The notes below the pieces were generated by a model. It worked only from the letters and a program-made list of their open reading frames with translations, was not told the origin of the DNA and ran no database searches. A stretch of DNA of 11,765 nt from an uncultured Eubacteriales bacterium (GTDB taxonomy: Bacteria; Bacillota; Clostridia; Oscillospirales; Oscillospiraceae). Position numbers and translations under genes: made by a program. The DNA lies in the NCBI GenBank assembly GCA_902465435.1, contig CABQNH010000046.1:1-11765 (forward strand). Reading direction: 5' to 3'. This document shows positions 5,213 to 11,765 of this stretch, piece by piece; the first letter of the stretch is position 1, and every line of letters starts with the position of its first letter.

Positions 5213-6961
5213 GTGGCGTTTCCCGCATTGTTTCTTGACGAGCTTGTCGAACGAAATCCCATTGAGGATGTAGTTTCTCAATATGTGAATCTGACGCGAA
5301 AGGGCGGGAATCTCTTTGGCCTGTGTCCCTTTCACGGAGAAAAGACACCGTCCTTCTCTGTTGCGCCGGATAAGGGAATGTATTACTGCTTCGGCTGTCA
5401 TAAGGGCGGCGGCGTTGTTAATTTTATTATGGAAATCGAAAACCTTTCTTATGCGGATGCGGTTCGATTTCTTGCAAAGCGTGCCGGCATGGAGGTGCCG
5501 GAGGACGAGCGTTACCAAAGCAGATACCGTCAGCAGGAGCGCCTGTGGGCCTTGTCGAAGGAGGCGGCGCGCTTTTTCCGGACGAAGCTGTTTGAAAAAT
5601 GCGGCGAGGGGGCGCGTGCTTACCTATCCGGCCGCGGACTGTCTGCGCAGACGGTCAGCCGGTTCGGCCTCGGCTATTCGCCCGATGCCTGGAGCAGCCT
5701 GACGGATGCAATGATTCAGAAGGGGTATCAGCCGCAGGAGCTGCTGGACGCCGGATTGGCGGTTCGGTCAAAGAAAAACGGCGCGGTGTTTGACCGTTTT
5801 CGCAACCGCGTCATGTTCCCGATCATTGACGTGCGCGGAAATGTGATCGCCTTTGGCGGCCGCGTGATGGACAACGGGGAGCCGAAGTATCTGAATTCTC
5901 CGGAGACCATAATTTTTAACAAGCGCAAGAACCTGTTTGCACTGAATCTCGCAAAAAAGAGCAAGCAGGGCAGAATCATTCTGTGCGAGGGCTATATGGA
6001 CGCAATCACTATGCATCAGTACGGCTTTGACTGCGCCGTGGCGTCGCTCGGAACGGCGCTGACGCAGGAGCACGCAGCGATTCTCTCTAAATATACGGAC
6101 GAGATCGTCCTGACCTATGACAGCGACGCGCCGGGGCAAAATGCAACGCGCCGCGCGATCCCGATGCTGGAAAAGGTCGGACTGAAGGTGAAGGTGCTGC
6201 GGATGCAGGGAGCAAAGGATCCGGACGAGTATCTTAAAAAATTCGGCGCAGATCGCTTCCGCCTGCTGTTAGAGCAGTCGCAGAATCATGTGGAATATCG
6301 GCTCTTATCTCTGCAGGCGCAATTTGACCTGAGCATTGACGAGCAGCGCGTAGAGTTTTTAAAGCAGGCAACGGATGTCCTGGCGTCGCTTGACAGCCCA
6401 ATCGAGCGGGAGATTTATACGGAGCGCGTTGCGGAGCTGGCCAAAATCCCGGCCGACGCGGTTAAGCTGGAGGTCGAAAGGGGCGCGAAGCGCAGGCGCG
6501 CGTATGAGAAAAAGCAGGAGGAGCGGCGAAGCCTGGCACCCGCCGCGCTGCTTCAGCCGAAGGTAAAGAGCGTGCGGTATGACAATATTCGCTCCGCCAA
6601 GGCGGAAGAGGTCATCCTTCAGCAGCTTTTGAAGGAGCCGGCGCTGTTCGGACGCGTGCGGGAGCTGCAGCCGGAGCAATTTTCCGTTCCCCTGTTTTCG
6701 CGCGTATTTCAGCTGCTGCGCGAGCGCTATGCACAGGGACTGCTCGTATCCGTCTCGGCGCTGGAGGGCGACCTGACTCAGGAGGAGATCTCTCATTTGT
6801 CGGCGATCGTACAGACAAACGATCGATTGGTAAACGAAAAGGTGCTGTATGACTGCGTTGCAGTTGTGCAGCAGGAGAACCGACTGCGCCATGCGGACGG
6901 CGCAGACGCGCTCATGGCAATCCGTGAGCAAATGAAGAAAAAGAAAGGAATCGGTGAGTGA
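5213..6961 (+). CDS. dnaG: DNA primase
   Basis: A 582-residue bacterial primase that makes RNA primers at the replication fork in contact with the replicative helicase. The zinc-binding domain shows Cys38, His41, Cys59 and Cys62 (CPFH..CFGC). The core has RVMFPIID (199-206), AFGGR (213-217) and the TOPRIM catalytic motifs CEGYMDAI (258-265; Glu259) and TYDSDAPGQ (301-309; Asp303, Asp305), followed by KDPDEYL (335-341). The last third (about 440-582) fits the helicase-interaction domain. I chose GTG 5213 (MAFPALFLDELVERN..) because AGGAGG (5199-5204) lies eight bases before it; the in-frame GTG at 5204 overlaps that site. The stop overlaps the start of rpoD, so the two are translationally coupled in a macromolecular synthesis operon. 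Confidence 0.97.
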   Translation: MAFPALFLDELVERNPIEDVVSQYVNLTRKGGNLFGLCPFHGEKTPSFSVAPDKGMYYCFGCHKGGGVVNFIMEIENLSYADAVRFLAKRAGMEVPEDERYQSRYRQQERLWALSKEAARFFRTKLFEKCGEGARAYLSGRGLSAQTVSRFGLGYSPDAWSSLTDAMIQKGYQPQELLDAGLAVRSKKNGAVFDRFRNRVMFPIIDVRGNVIAFGGRVMDNGEPKYLNSPETIIFNKRKNLFALNLAKKSKQGRIILCEGYMDAITMHQYGFDCAVASLGTALTQEHAAILSKYTDEIVLTYDSDAPGQNATRRAIPMLEKVGLKVKVLRMQGAKDPDEYLKKFGADRFRLLLEQSQNHVEYRLLSLQAQFDLSIDEQRVEFLKQATDVLASLDSPIEREIYTERVAELAKIPADAVKLEVERGAKRRRAYEKKQEERRSLAPAALLQPKVKSVRYDNIRSAKAEEVILQQLLKEPALFGRVRELQPEQFSVPLFSRVFQLLRERYAQGLLVSVSALEGDLTQEEISHLSAIVQTNDRLVNEKVLYDCVAVVQQENRLRHADGADALMAIREQMKKKKGIGE

Positions 6962-8099
6962 TATGACGACCAACACGACGAACGAAAAAAAGGAAGCCCG
7001 CGCGGAAATGCATCAGCACCTGAAAAATCTGCTGGAAACCGGAAAACGGGACGGTAAGGTGTCGGCAAAGCTGCTGATCGAAACGCTTGACGCAATTGGC
7101 GCCGATGAGCACCAGACCGACATGATCTATGACGCGCTGGAAAACGCAGGAGTGGAGATCGATGTCACGGAGATTCCGGAATTGGTCGGCAAGGACGCCG
7201 ATTTGGAGCCGACAGAGGAAGAGCTGCGCGCAGAGGAACTGATCGAAAAGGAAGACTTCTCCGGCGAAATCAGCGTAAACGATCCGGTGCGAATGTATCT
7301 GAAGGAGATCGGCAAGGTGCCGCTTCTGAGTGCGGAGGAGGAGCTTGAGATTGCAAAGCGTGTCTCCGAGGGCGACGAGGAGGCGAAGAACACCATGGTC
7401 GAAGCGAACCTTCGGCTGGTTGTGTCCATTGCCAAGCGTTATGTTGGGCGCGGTATGCAGCTGCTGGATTTGATTCAGGAGGGCAATCTGGGCCTTTTAA
7501 AGGCCGTCGAAAAGTACGATTATACGAAGGGCTACAAATTCTCTACCTATGCAACCTGGTGGATCCGGCAGGCAATTACCCGCGCGATCGCAGATCAGGC
7601 AAGGACGATCCGCATTCCGGTGCACATGGTGGAGACGATCAATAAGGTCTTCCGCGCGTCCCATGCGCTGGTGCAGGAGCTTGGCCGCGATCCCACGACG
7701 GCGGAAATTGCGGCGCGCATTAAAATGCCGGAATCCCGCGTTGCGGAGATCATGAAGATCTCGCAGGATCCGGTGTCACTGGAAACACCGGTCGGCGAGG
7801 AGGACGATAGCCATCTTGTGGACTTCATTCAGGACTCGGAGGCAAAGGAGCCGGTTGAAAGCGCTTCGTTCAGCATCCTGCGCGAACAGCTCCTGCAGGT
7901 GATGAAGACGCTTTCGCCGAGAGAGGAAATGGTTCTCCGCCTTCGCTTCGGTCTTGAGGACGGCCGCGCGCATACGCTGGAGGAAGTAGGCGAGGCATTT
8001 GACGTGACCCGTGAGCGGATTCGCCAAATCGAGGCGAAGGCGCTGCGTAAGCTGCGCCACCCGACTCGTTCGAAGATCCTGCGCGACTTCCTGAATTGA
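6954..8099 (+). CDS. rpoD: Primary RNA polymerase sigma factor (sigma-70/SigA)
   Basis: A 381-residue housekeeping sigma factor. Residues about 18-72 fit region 1.1, which is found only in primary sigmas. Region 1.2 begins at DPVRMYLKEIG (110-120). Region 2 has NLRLVVSIAKRYVGRGMQLL (152-171), DLIQEGNLGLLKAVEKYDY (172-190) and the promoter-opening block FSTYATWWIRQAITRAI (196-212). Region 3 follows (about 215-300), and region 4.2 carries the -35-binding helix TLEEVGEAFDVTRERIRQIE (341-360). Two starts are possible: GTG 6954, which overlaps dnaG by 8 bases and has AAAGGA (6944-6949) upstream, or ATG 6963, with GGTGAG (6953-6958) upstream. The difference is three residues. No promoter is seen between dnaG and rpoD, so it depends on upstream transcription. 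No convincing terminator follows. Confidence 0.97.
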   Translation: MSDMTTNTTNEKKEARAEMHQHLKNLLETGKRDGKVSAKLLIETLDAIGADEHQTDMIYDALENAGVEIDVTEIPELVGKDADLEPTEEELRAEELIEKEDFSGEISVNDPVRMYLKEIGKVPLLSAEEELEIAKRVSEGDEEAKNTMVEANLRLVVSIAKRYVGRGMQLLDLIQEGNLGLLKAVEKYDYTKGYKFSTYATWWIRQAITRAIADQARTIRIPVHMVETINKVFRASHALVQELGRDPTTAEIAARIKMPESRVAEIMKISQDPVSLETPVGEEDDSHLVDFIQDSEAKEPVESASFSILREQLLQVMKTLSPREEMVLRLRFGLEDGRAHTLEEVGEAFDVTRERIRQIEAKALRKLRHPTRSKILRDFLN

Positions 8100-8126
8100 T
8101 TTTTTAATGGCAGACAATTTTTTTAC

Positions 8127-8154
8127 TTGACATTGGCGAAAAAATTCGTATCAT
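8127..8154 (+). promoter_or_regulatory. Strong sigma-A promoter for acpP
   Basis: A consensus TTGACA (8127-8132) is followed after 16 bases by TATCAT (8149-8154), with a T-rich stretch just upstream of the -35 box. The predicted transcription start is near 8161, leaving about 32 bases of leader. This fits a highly expressed gene such as acpP. Confidence 0.8.
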
Positions 8155-8192
8155 ATCTAATGTGTAGAGAAATGAATACGGGAGGATTCACT

Positions 8193-8411
8193 ATGTTTGA
8201 AAAAATTGCAAAGTACCTTTCTGAGCAGCTGGACATTCCTGTTGAGAATATTACAAGAGACACCACCTTTGAGAGCTTGCATTTGGACTCGCTGGATACC
8301 GTCGAAATGGTCATGGATCTGGAAGAGGAGCTGGGCATCGACCTTGAGCTGGAGGAGCGCCTGAACACAGTCGGCGAGCTGGTTGACTTTGTCGAGGACA
8401 AAATTAGCTGA
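8193..8411 (+). CDS. acpP: Acyl carrier protein
   Basis: A 72-residue acidic protein that carries growing acyl chains in fatty acid synthesis on a phosphopantetheine arm. The attachment serine is Ser33 in LHLDSLDTVEM (29-39), the conserved DSL motif. Helix 2 (DTVEMVMDLEEELGI) and the closing TVGELVDFVEDKI match the family. ATG 8193 has GGAGG (8181-8185) seven bases upstream; longer in-frame readings from 8127 would start inside the promoter and are rejected. It is not in a fatty acid gene cluster but lies alone between rpoD and the SRP RNA. The stop codon is only 5 bases from the next promoter, and no terminator is visible between them, so some transcripts may run into the SRP RNA gene. Confidence 0.96.
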   Translation: MFEKIAKYLSEQLDIPVENITRDTTFESLHLDSLDTVEMVMDLEEELGIDLELEERLNTVGELVDFVEDKIS

Positions 8412-8416
8412 GCTGC

Positions 8417-8445
8417 TTGCTTTTTCGCAATTCTTTTTGTATAAT
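8417..8445 (+). promoter_or_regulatory. Promoter of the SRP RNA gene
   Basis: TTGCTT (8417-8422) and a perfect TATAAT (8440-8445) are separated by 17 bases, directly after the acpP stop codon. The predicted start is near 8452, about 24 bases before the closing helix of the SRP RNA. This would give a short 5' precursor segment to be trimmed. Confidence 0.78.
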
Positions 8446-8472
8446 CATATTGTAACGATACCTTGTTGCAAG

Positions 8473-8782
8473 TCGAATCCGGCTCATGACAAGGTCGCAC
8501 TAGTCGGGGAGATAGCGGTGCCCTGTTGCCTGCAAGCCGCTATAGCAGGGATGAATCCCCACACCCGGGCTCACGCTGTATTGTCTGACCGCTGTAAGTG
8601 GTGTTGACGAATCGGTCTTGCGCAACGGAATCCCGTGAACCATGTCAGGCGGGGAACCGAGCAGCATTAAGCGGACCCTTTCGTGTGCCGCGAGGTTGCC
8701 GTTTCCGAGCTAACTGCTTCGGTACCGGATATAGCGTCGGTTCAAATGTGGGTGTGCGATCTTGTCATGAGCCGGATTATAT
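8473..8782 (+). ncRNA. ffs: Signal recognition particle RNA, large bacterial type
   Basis: This is the RNA scaffold of the signal recognition particle, which with Ffh targets nascent membrane and secreted proteins. Domain IV is unmistakable: GTCAGG (8644-8649), a GGAA tetraloop (8653-8656) closed by CGG/CCG, and AGCAG (8660-8664), the Ffh-binding internal loop. The Alu part is present, with GGTGCCCTGTTGCCTGCAAG (8517-8536) followed by CGCTATAGCAGGG (8538-8550), close to the Bacillus subtilis RNA. The ends pair in a helix: 8476-8500 with 8754-8778, 25 bp with one G-U and no mismatch. Ends are approximate. At about 300 bases it is somewhat longer than the roughly 270 of B. subtilis. In B. subtilis RNase III trims the precursor, and the long closing helix fits that. 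The dnaX gene follows, as in B. subtilis. Confidence 0.94.
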
Positions 8783-8851
8783 CTTTCTGCGGCAGCCGAA
8801 GCAAGCGTGGCCGCGGTCGGGAAAGAACCAATGTAGGACGGAGGGACGAAC

Positions 8852-10489
8852 GTGTATCAGGCGCTTTATCGGAAATATCGGCCGCAGACCTTTGACGAGG
8901 TCGTTGGGCAAAAGAGCGTAACCGATACGCTGAAATCTCAGGTGCAGAGCGGAAGGCTCAGCCATGCTTATTTGTTCACCGGCTCTCGCGGCACCGGTAA
9001 AACCAGCTGCGCCAAAATTCTGGCAAAGGCGGTCAACTGTGAAAACCCGGTGGACGGAAATCCGTGCAATCGCTGCGCTGCCTGCCGCGCCATCGACGCG
9101 GCCTCCTGCATGGACGTGCTGGAAATTGACGCCGCCTCCAACAATGGCGTGGATAACGTCCGCGCGCTGCGCGACGATGCGATTTATTCCCCGGCGGAAG
9201 TGAAAAAGCGTGTGTACATCATTGACGAGGTGCATATGCTTTCCATGTCGGCCTTCAACGCGCTTCTAAAGATCATTGAGGAGCCGCCGGCACATCTGCT
9301 GTTTATTCTGGCAACGACAGAGCTGCATAAGGTTCCGGCGACGATCCTGTCCCGCTGCCAGCGCTTTTCCTTCCGCAGGCCGCTGCCGGAGGAAATTGCC
9401 TCGCGGGTGAACTATATCGCTTATCAAGAGGGTATTGAAATTGAGGATGCCGCGCTTCGACTGCTGGCGCGGCTGGCCGACGGCGCATTCCGAGACGGCA
9501 TCAGCCTGCTGGATCAGTGCGCGTCTGCGCTGAGCGGTTCGGTTACAGTTGAGGGGGTTTATCGCTGCCTCGGCCTTGCCGGTGAAAAAAAGACCTATGC
9601 GCTCATGCAGGCCGTAGCCGAAAAAAACACTGCGGCGGCGCTGAAGCTGTTTTCGGAGCAATATGCGGCGGGCAAGGACATCGCGGCAATGCTGGACGAG
9701 CTTTGCGCGCTGGCGCGCGATCTGCTTCTGGTAAAGACTGCGCCGAAGTCCGGCCTGCAGATGCTGTCCGGCGTTTCGACGGACGATGAAATGGAAGCGC
9801 TGCTGCCGAAGTTTACGTCGGGCGAGCTTCTGCGCATCGCCAGCGTGCTGCAGGAAACAGCTGCAGGCTTCCGGACAAGCACAAACCGGCGGATCGATAC
9901 GGAGCTTTGCCTGCTTCGGCTTTGTGAGCCGGCGCTTGAACTGGAGCTTTCCTCAGTGAATGCACGGCTGACGCGCGTTGAGGAGACGATAGCGTCCGGC
10001 TGCGTTGTGCAGCGTGCAGAGCCGAAGGCGAAGAACGGGGAAAAGCCTGCTGATGATGAGGAAGAGCGCCCGCCTTTCCCGGATGATGCGGATGCGCCCC
10101 TCGATACGGCTGCGGCGGATGCGCCAGTCAGGCAGCCGACTATCGGGGAGTCGGTGGACTTTTGGCCGGAGCTGGTCGCCAAGCTGAAGGCGGAGCTACG
10201 TCCGCCCGCGTCCGGCTTTTTTGCAACGACGCCGAATGCGCCCGTGCGAGGGCAGCTGCGCGGCGATATGCTGACGCTGGTTGTGGATAATAATTTTATT
10301 GCCGGAATGGTGGATAAACAGGATGTGCTTGCCGTCGTTCGTCAGAAGGCTGCGGCGATCCTGCATAAGCCGGTCGGCGTATGCGTCCGTGTCGTCGGCG
10401 ACACTGCGGCGGATATGGACGGGCGCGGCCTGAAGAAGTTGATTTCCTTTGGTAACGCGCACCCGGATGTGGTGCATATTGAAGAATAA
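8852..10489 (+). CDS. dnaX: DNA polymerase III subunit gamma/tau (clamp loader ATPase)
   Basis: A 545-residue AAA+ clamp loader subunit that loads the sliding clamp and, through its C-terminal part, organises the replisome. Walker A is GSRGTGKT (44-51), the zinc module uses Cys63, Cys72, Cys75 and Cys78, Walker B is YIIDEVHML (122-130), and the SRC arginine-finger motif is LSRCQRF (166-172). The collar domain spans about 225-360. An acidic, Pro/Ala-rich linker (about 385-430) leads to a C-terminal domain. Length is close to that of other Firmicutes (full-length tau). GTG 8852 follows GGAGG (8840-8844) by 7 bases. Two A-run heptamers in slippery phase occur at codons 245-247 and 257-259 (separate entry). 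The pspC-like gene starts 12 bases after the stop. No promoter is seen between ffs and this gene. Confidence 0.97.
   Translation: MYQALYRKYRPQTFDEVVGQKSVTDTLKSQVQSGRLSHAYLFTGSRGTGKTSCAKILAKAVNCENPVDGNPCNRCAACRAIDAASCMDVLEIDAASNNGVDNVRALRDDAIYSPAEVKKRVYIIDEVHMLSMSAFNALLKIIEEPPAHLLFILATTELHKVPATILSRCQRFSFRRPLPEEIASRVNYIAYQEGIEIEDAALRLLARLADGAFRDGISLLDQCASALSGSVTVEGVYRCLGLAGEKKTYALMQAVAEKNTAAALKLFSEQYAAGKDIAAMLDELCALARDLLLVKTAPKSGLQMLSGVSTDDEMEALLPKFTSGELLRIASVLQETAAGFRTSTNRRIDTELCLLRLCEPALELELSSVNARLTRVEETIASGCVVQRAEPKAKNGEKPADDEEERPPFPDDADAPLDTAAADAPVRQPTIGESVDFWPELVAKLKAELRPPASGFFATTPNAPVRGQLRGDMLTLVVDNNFIAGMVDKQDVLAVVRQKAAAILHKPVGVCVRVVGDTAADMDGRGLKKLISFGNAHPDVVHIEE
9586..9628 (+). other. 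Two in-phase slippery heptamers inside dnaX
   Basis: A AAA AAG (9586-9592) is the same heptamer in the same phase as the frameshift site of Escherichia coli dnaX. A AAA AAC (9622-9628) follows 36 bases later, also in phase. A -1 slip at either site enters one frame that stays open until TGA at 9787-9789, predicting a product of about 312 residues. The E. coli gamma form ends near residue 430, after the collar domain, so a product here would be shorter. No Shine-Dalgarno stimulator lies at the usual 10-14 base distance; GAGGGGG (9551-9557) is further away. The sequence is real, but function is unproven. Confidence 0.35.
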
Positions 10490-10501
10490 GGAGTGTTATT
10501 T

Positions 10502-10693
10502 ATGAAGCGTTTGTATAAGTCCAAAACGGATAAGAAAATCTGCGGCGTTTGCGGTGGACTTGCTGAGTATTTCGGCGTGGATTCTACCCTCGTCCGGCTG
10601 ATAACTCTTGCGGCCTGCCTTGCAGCAGGCACCGGTCTGCTTGTTTATCTCGGTGCTGCGCTGCTGATGCCGGAGGATCCGAACGAATTATAA
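10502..10693 (+). CDS. Small PspC-domain membrane protein
   Basis: A 63-residue protein consisting almost entirely of a PspC domain: RLYKSKTDKKICGVCGGLAEYFGVDSTLVRL (3-33), then one hydrophobic segment of about 20 residues (about 34-56, ITLAACLAAGTGLLVYLGAALLM) and a short PEDPNEL tail. Such proteins sit in the membrane. The domain is named after the phage shock protein PspC, an envelope-stress sensor, but the function of these stand-alone Firmicute versions is unknown. ATG 10502 is supported by AAGGAG (10488-10493) eight bases upstream; the in-frame GTG at 10493 overlaps that site. It lies between dnaX and ybaB, genes that are adjacent in B. subtilis, so it is an insertion in an otherwise conserved cluster and is likely co-transcribed with it. 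Confidence 0.92.
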   Translation: MKRLYKSKTDKKICGVCGGLAEYFGVDSTLVRLITLAACLAAGTGLLVYLGAALLMPEDPNEL

Positions 10694-10712
10694 TTGAAAA
10701 GGAGATAACAGA

Positions 10713-11060
10713 ATGGCAAAAGGTGGATTTCGCGGCGGCGCGATGGGCGGCGGCATGAACATGAACCTGATGAAGCAGGCGCAGAAAATGCAGCAGGACA
10801 TGATGAAGATGCAGCAGGAGCTGGAGGAAAAGCAGTACGATGCGACCGTCGGCGGCGGTATGGTTAAGGCCGTGGTAAACGGAAAGCATGAGCTTCTGGA
10901 GCTTACGATCCAGCCGGAAGCGGTGGATCCTGAGGATGTCGAAATGCTGCAGGATATGGTCGTTGCCGCAGTCAACGAGGCAATGCGCAAGGCGGAAAAG
11001 GAAGCCAGTGACAATATGTCCCGCCTGACCGGCGGCCTGAATCTGGGCGGCTTGTTCTGA
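10713..11060 (+). CDS. ybaB: Nucleoid-associated protein YbaB/EbfC family
   Basis: A 115-residue DNA-binding protein of the YbaB/EbfC family (YaaK in B. subtilis). These form dimers that bind DNA and are almost always next to recR. The first 20 residues are rich in Gly and Met (MAKGGFRGGAMGGGMNMNLM), as in many Firmicute members. A helix follows (KQAQKMQQDMMKMQQELEEK, 21-40), then the conserved core GMVKAVVNGKHELLELTIQPEAVDPEDVEMLQDMVVAAVNEA (49-90) and a Gly-rich end. AAAAGGAG (10697-10704) precedes ATG 10713 by 8 bases. The stop codon TGA overlaps the ATG of recR by one base, so translation of the two is coupled. Confidence 0.95.
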   Translation: MAKGGFRGGAMGGGMNMNLMKQAQKMQQDMMKMQQELEEKQYDATVGGGMVKAVVNGKHELLELTIQPEAVDPEDVEMLQDMVVAAVNEAMRKAEKEASDNMSRLTGGLNLGGLF

Positions 11061-11659
11061 TGCGCTATTTTCCCGCCGCATTAGAGCGGCTGACGGAGCA
11101 ATTTGCAAAGCTGCCCGGGATCGGCGGCAAAACGGCACAGCGTCTTGCATTTTCCGTTTTGAGCATGCCGCAGGACGAGGCCGAGGAGTTTGCCGCTGCG
11201 ATTCTTGACGCAAAGCGAACAGTGCGCCTTTGCCCGGTGTGTCAAAATCTGACCGATCGCGAGTGCTGCGCAATTTGTGAGGATGAAGATCGAGACCATG
11301 GACTGATTTGTGTCGTGGCCGCGCCGAAGGATGTCATTGCCATGGAACGTGCCCGCGAATTTCACGGTGTTTACCATGTGCTGCACGGCGTGATTTCTCC
11401 GCTTAACCATGTCGGCCCGGATGATATTAAAATTCGCGAGCTGCTGGCGCGTGTCGCGCAGGGCGGCGTCCGCGAGGTCATTATGGCGACCAATCCCGAT
11501 ACGGAGGGAGAGGCGACCGCAATGTATATTTCGCGTCTGCTTCGTCCGCTTGAGGTGCGCGTGACGCGTCTCGCCTACGGGATCCCGGTCGGTAGTCAGC
11601 TGGAATACGCTGACGAGGTCACCTTGCTGCGCGCACTCGAGGGGCGGCGCGAGATTTGA
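11060..11659 (+). CDS. recR: Recombination mediator RecR
   Basis: A 199-residue recombination protein that, with RecF and RecO, loads RecA at single-stranded gaps. The helix-hairpin-helix motif is KLPGIGGKTAQRLAF (17-31). The zinc module has Cys58, Cys61, Cys70 and Cys73 (CPVC..CCAIC). The TOPRIM domain includes AMERAREFHGVYHVLHGVISPL (94-115) and ATNPDTEGEATA (143-154), followed by the conserved GIPVGSQLEYADEVTLLRAL (174-193). Length is the usual one for the family. The ATG overlaps the ybaB stop by one base (TGATG), showing translational coupling. It is the last gene of the cluster; a strong hairpin follows 20 bases after the stop. Confidence 0.97.
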   Translation: MRYFPAALERLTEQFAKLPGIGGKTAQRLAFSVLSMPQDEAEEFAAAILDAKRTVRLCPVCQNLTDRECCAICEDEDRDHGLICVVAAPKDVIAMERAREFHGVYHVLHGVISPLNHVGPDDIKIRELLARVAQGGVREVIMATNPDTEGEATAMYISRLLRPLEVRVTRLAYGIPVGSQLEYADEVTLLRALEGRREI

Positions 11660-11661
11660 GA

Positions 11662-11705
11662 AATTTCATATGAAATTGACTGCGCTGAAGTTCCTTCAGC
11701 GCAGT
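11662..11705 (+). terminator. Palindrome plus strong hairpin after recR (possible transcript end)
   Basis: Directly after the recR stop there is a perfect 16-base palindrome, AATTTCAT/ATGAAATT (11662-11677). Next to it ACTGCGCTGAAG (11679-11690) pairs perfectly with CTTCAGCGCAGT (11694-11705) around TTC, a 12-bp stem. There is no T-run after the second stem (CAGACTGTC follows), so this is not a classic intrinsic terminator. It may protect the 3' end or pause polymerase. Confidence 0.5.
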
Positions 11706-11730
11706 TCAGACTGTCAATAAAGTCCGTAAC

Positions 11731-11757
11731 CGTCAAAATGAGAAAACATTTTTGGCG
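11731..11757 (+). terminator. Weak hairpin near the right edge
   Basis: CGTCAAAATG (11731-11740) can pair with CATTTTTGGCG (11747-11757) around AGAAAA, with one G-U pair and one bulged T; ATTTCTAT follows to the window end. It could be a second, weak terminator of the recR transcript. The rest of the final 100 bases shows no reading frame. Confidence 0.25.
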
Positions 11758-11765
11758 ATTTCTAT

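Noticed and set aside
4316..5518. A long minus-strand open frame (400 codons) opposite dgt and dnaG.
   Set aside because: It covers the ends of two certain genes, shows no family motifs, and is the kind of shadow frame that GC-rich coding sequence produces.
8598..8921. Open frames across the SRP RNA region (also 8383-8607 and 8683-8895).
   Set aside because: The region is a structured RNA with a perfect closing helix and the conserved Ffh-binding loop; the frames have no protein features.
9595..10182. A Ser/Arg-rich minus-strand frame opposite dnaX.
   Set aside because: It has low-complexity composition, no ribosome binding site of note, and lies wholly within dnaX.
82..11677. The palindromes at 82-104 and 11662-11677 share the 7-mer ATGAAAT and might be sites for one regulator.
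   Set aside because: The shared part is short and AT-rich, the centres differ, and such similarity is expected by chance.

Overview
The window looks like a chromosomal segment from a low-to-mid-GC clostridial Firmicute, most likely of the Oscillospiraceae/Ruminococcaceae type. This is inferred from Firmicute-type gene order (SRP RNA - dnaX - ybaB - recR), strong AGGAGG-like ribosome binding sites, a Bacillus-type large SRP RNA, GC-rich coding sequence with AT-rich gaps, and the family resemblance of the proteins. Every gene I can support is on the plus strand. The species cannot be named from this sequence alone.

Layout. (1) Positions 1-1735 are accessory: the last 19 codons of an unknown, possibly cell-surface, protein; a short AT-rich palindrome; a 54-residue peptide gene with three perfect APTP repeats and a Cys-containing tail; a strong hairpin; and a 448-residue radical SAM/SPASM enzyme. 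Together these look like a small RiPP (ribosomally made, post-translationally modified peptide) cassette, cut off on the left by the window edge. (2) Positions 1736-2192 hold a sigma-A-type promoter, a possible leader hairpin, the zinc form of ribosomal protein L31 (rpmE) and a clear intrinsic terminator. (3) Positions 2210-8099 form a tight run: hflX, a yigZ/IMPACT gene, dgt (dGTPase), dnaG (primase) and rpoD (primary sigma factor). The last three are a variant of the macromolecular synthesis operon, with dgt in front of dnaG instead of rpsU. (4) Positions 8127-8411 are acpP with its own strong promoter. (5) Positions 8417-11659 are the SRP RNA gene (ffs) with its own promoter, then dnaX, a small PspC-domain membrane protein, ybaB/ebfC and recR, again tightly spaced. 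The window ends in a non-coding stretch with hairpins.

The housekeeping part links ribosome function (L31, HflX), nucleotide pool control (Dgt), priming (DnaG), the clamp loader (DnaX), recombination (RecR with YbaB), general transcription (RpoD) and protein export (SRP RNA). The most novel material is the peptide/maturase pair at the left end. Secondary points of interest are the hairpin between those two genes, the possible L31 leader, two in-phase slippery heptamers in dnaX, the unusually long closing helix of the SRP RNA with no terminator before dnaX, and the PspC gene inserted into the dnaX-ybaB-recR cluster.
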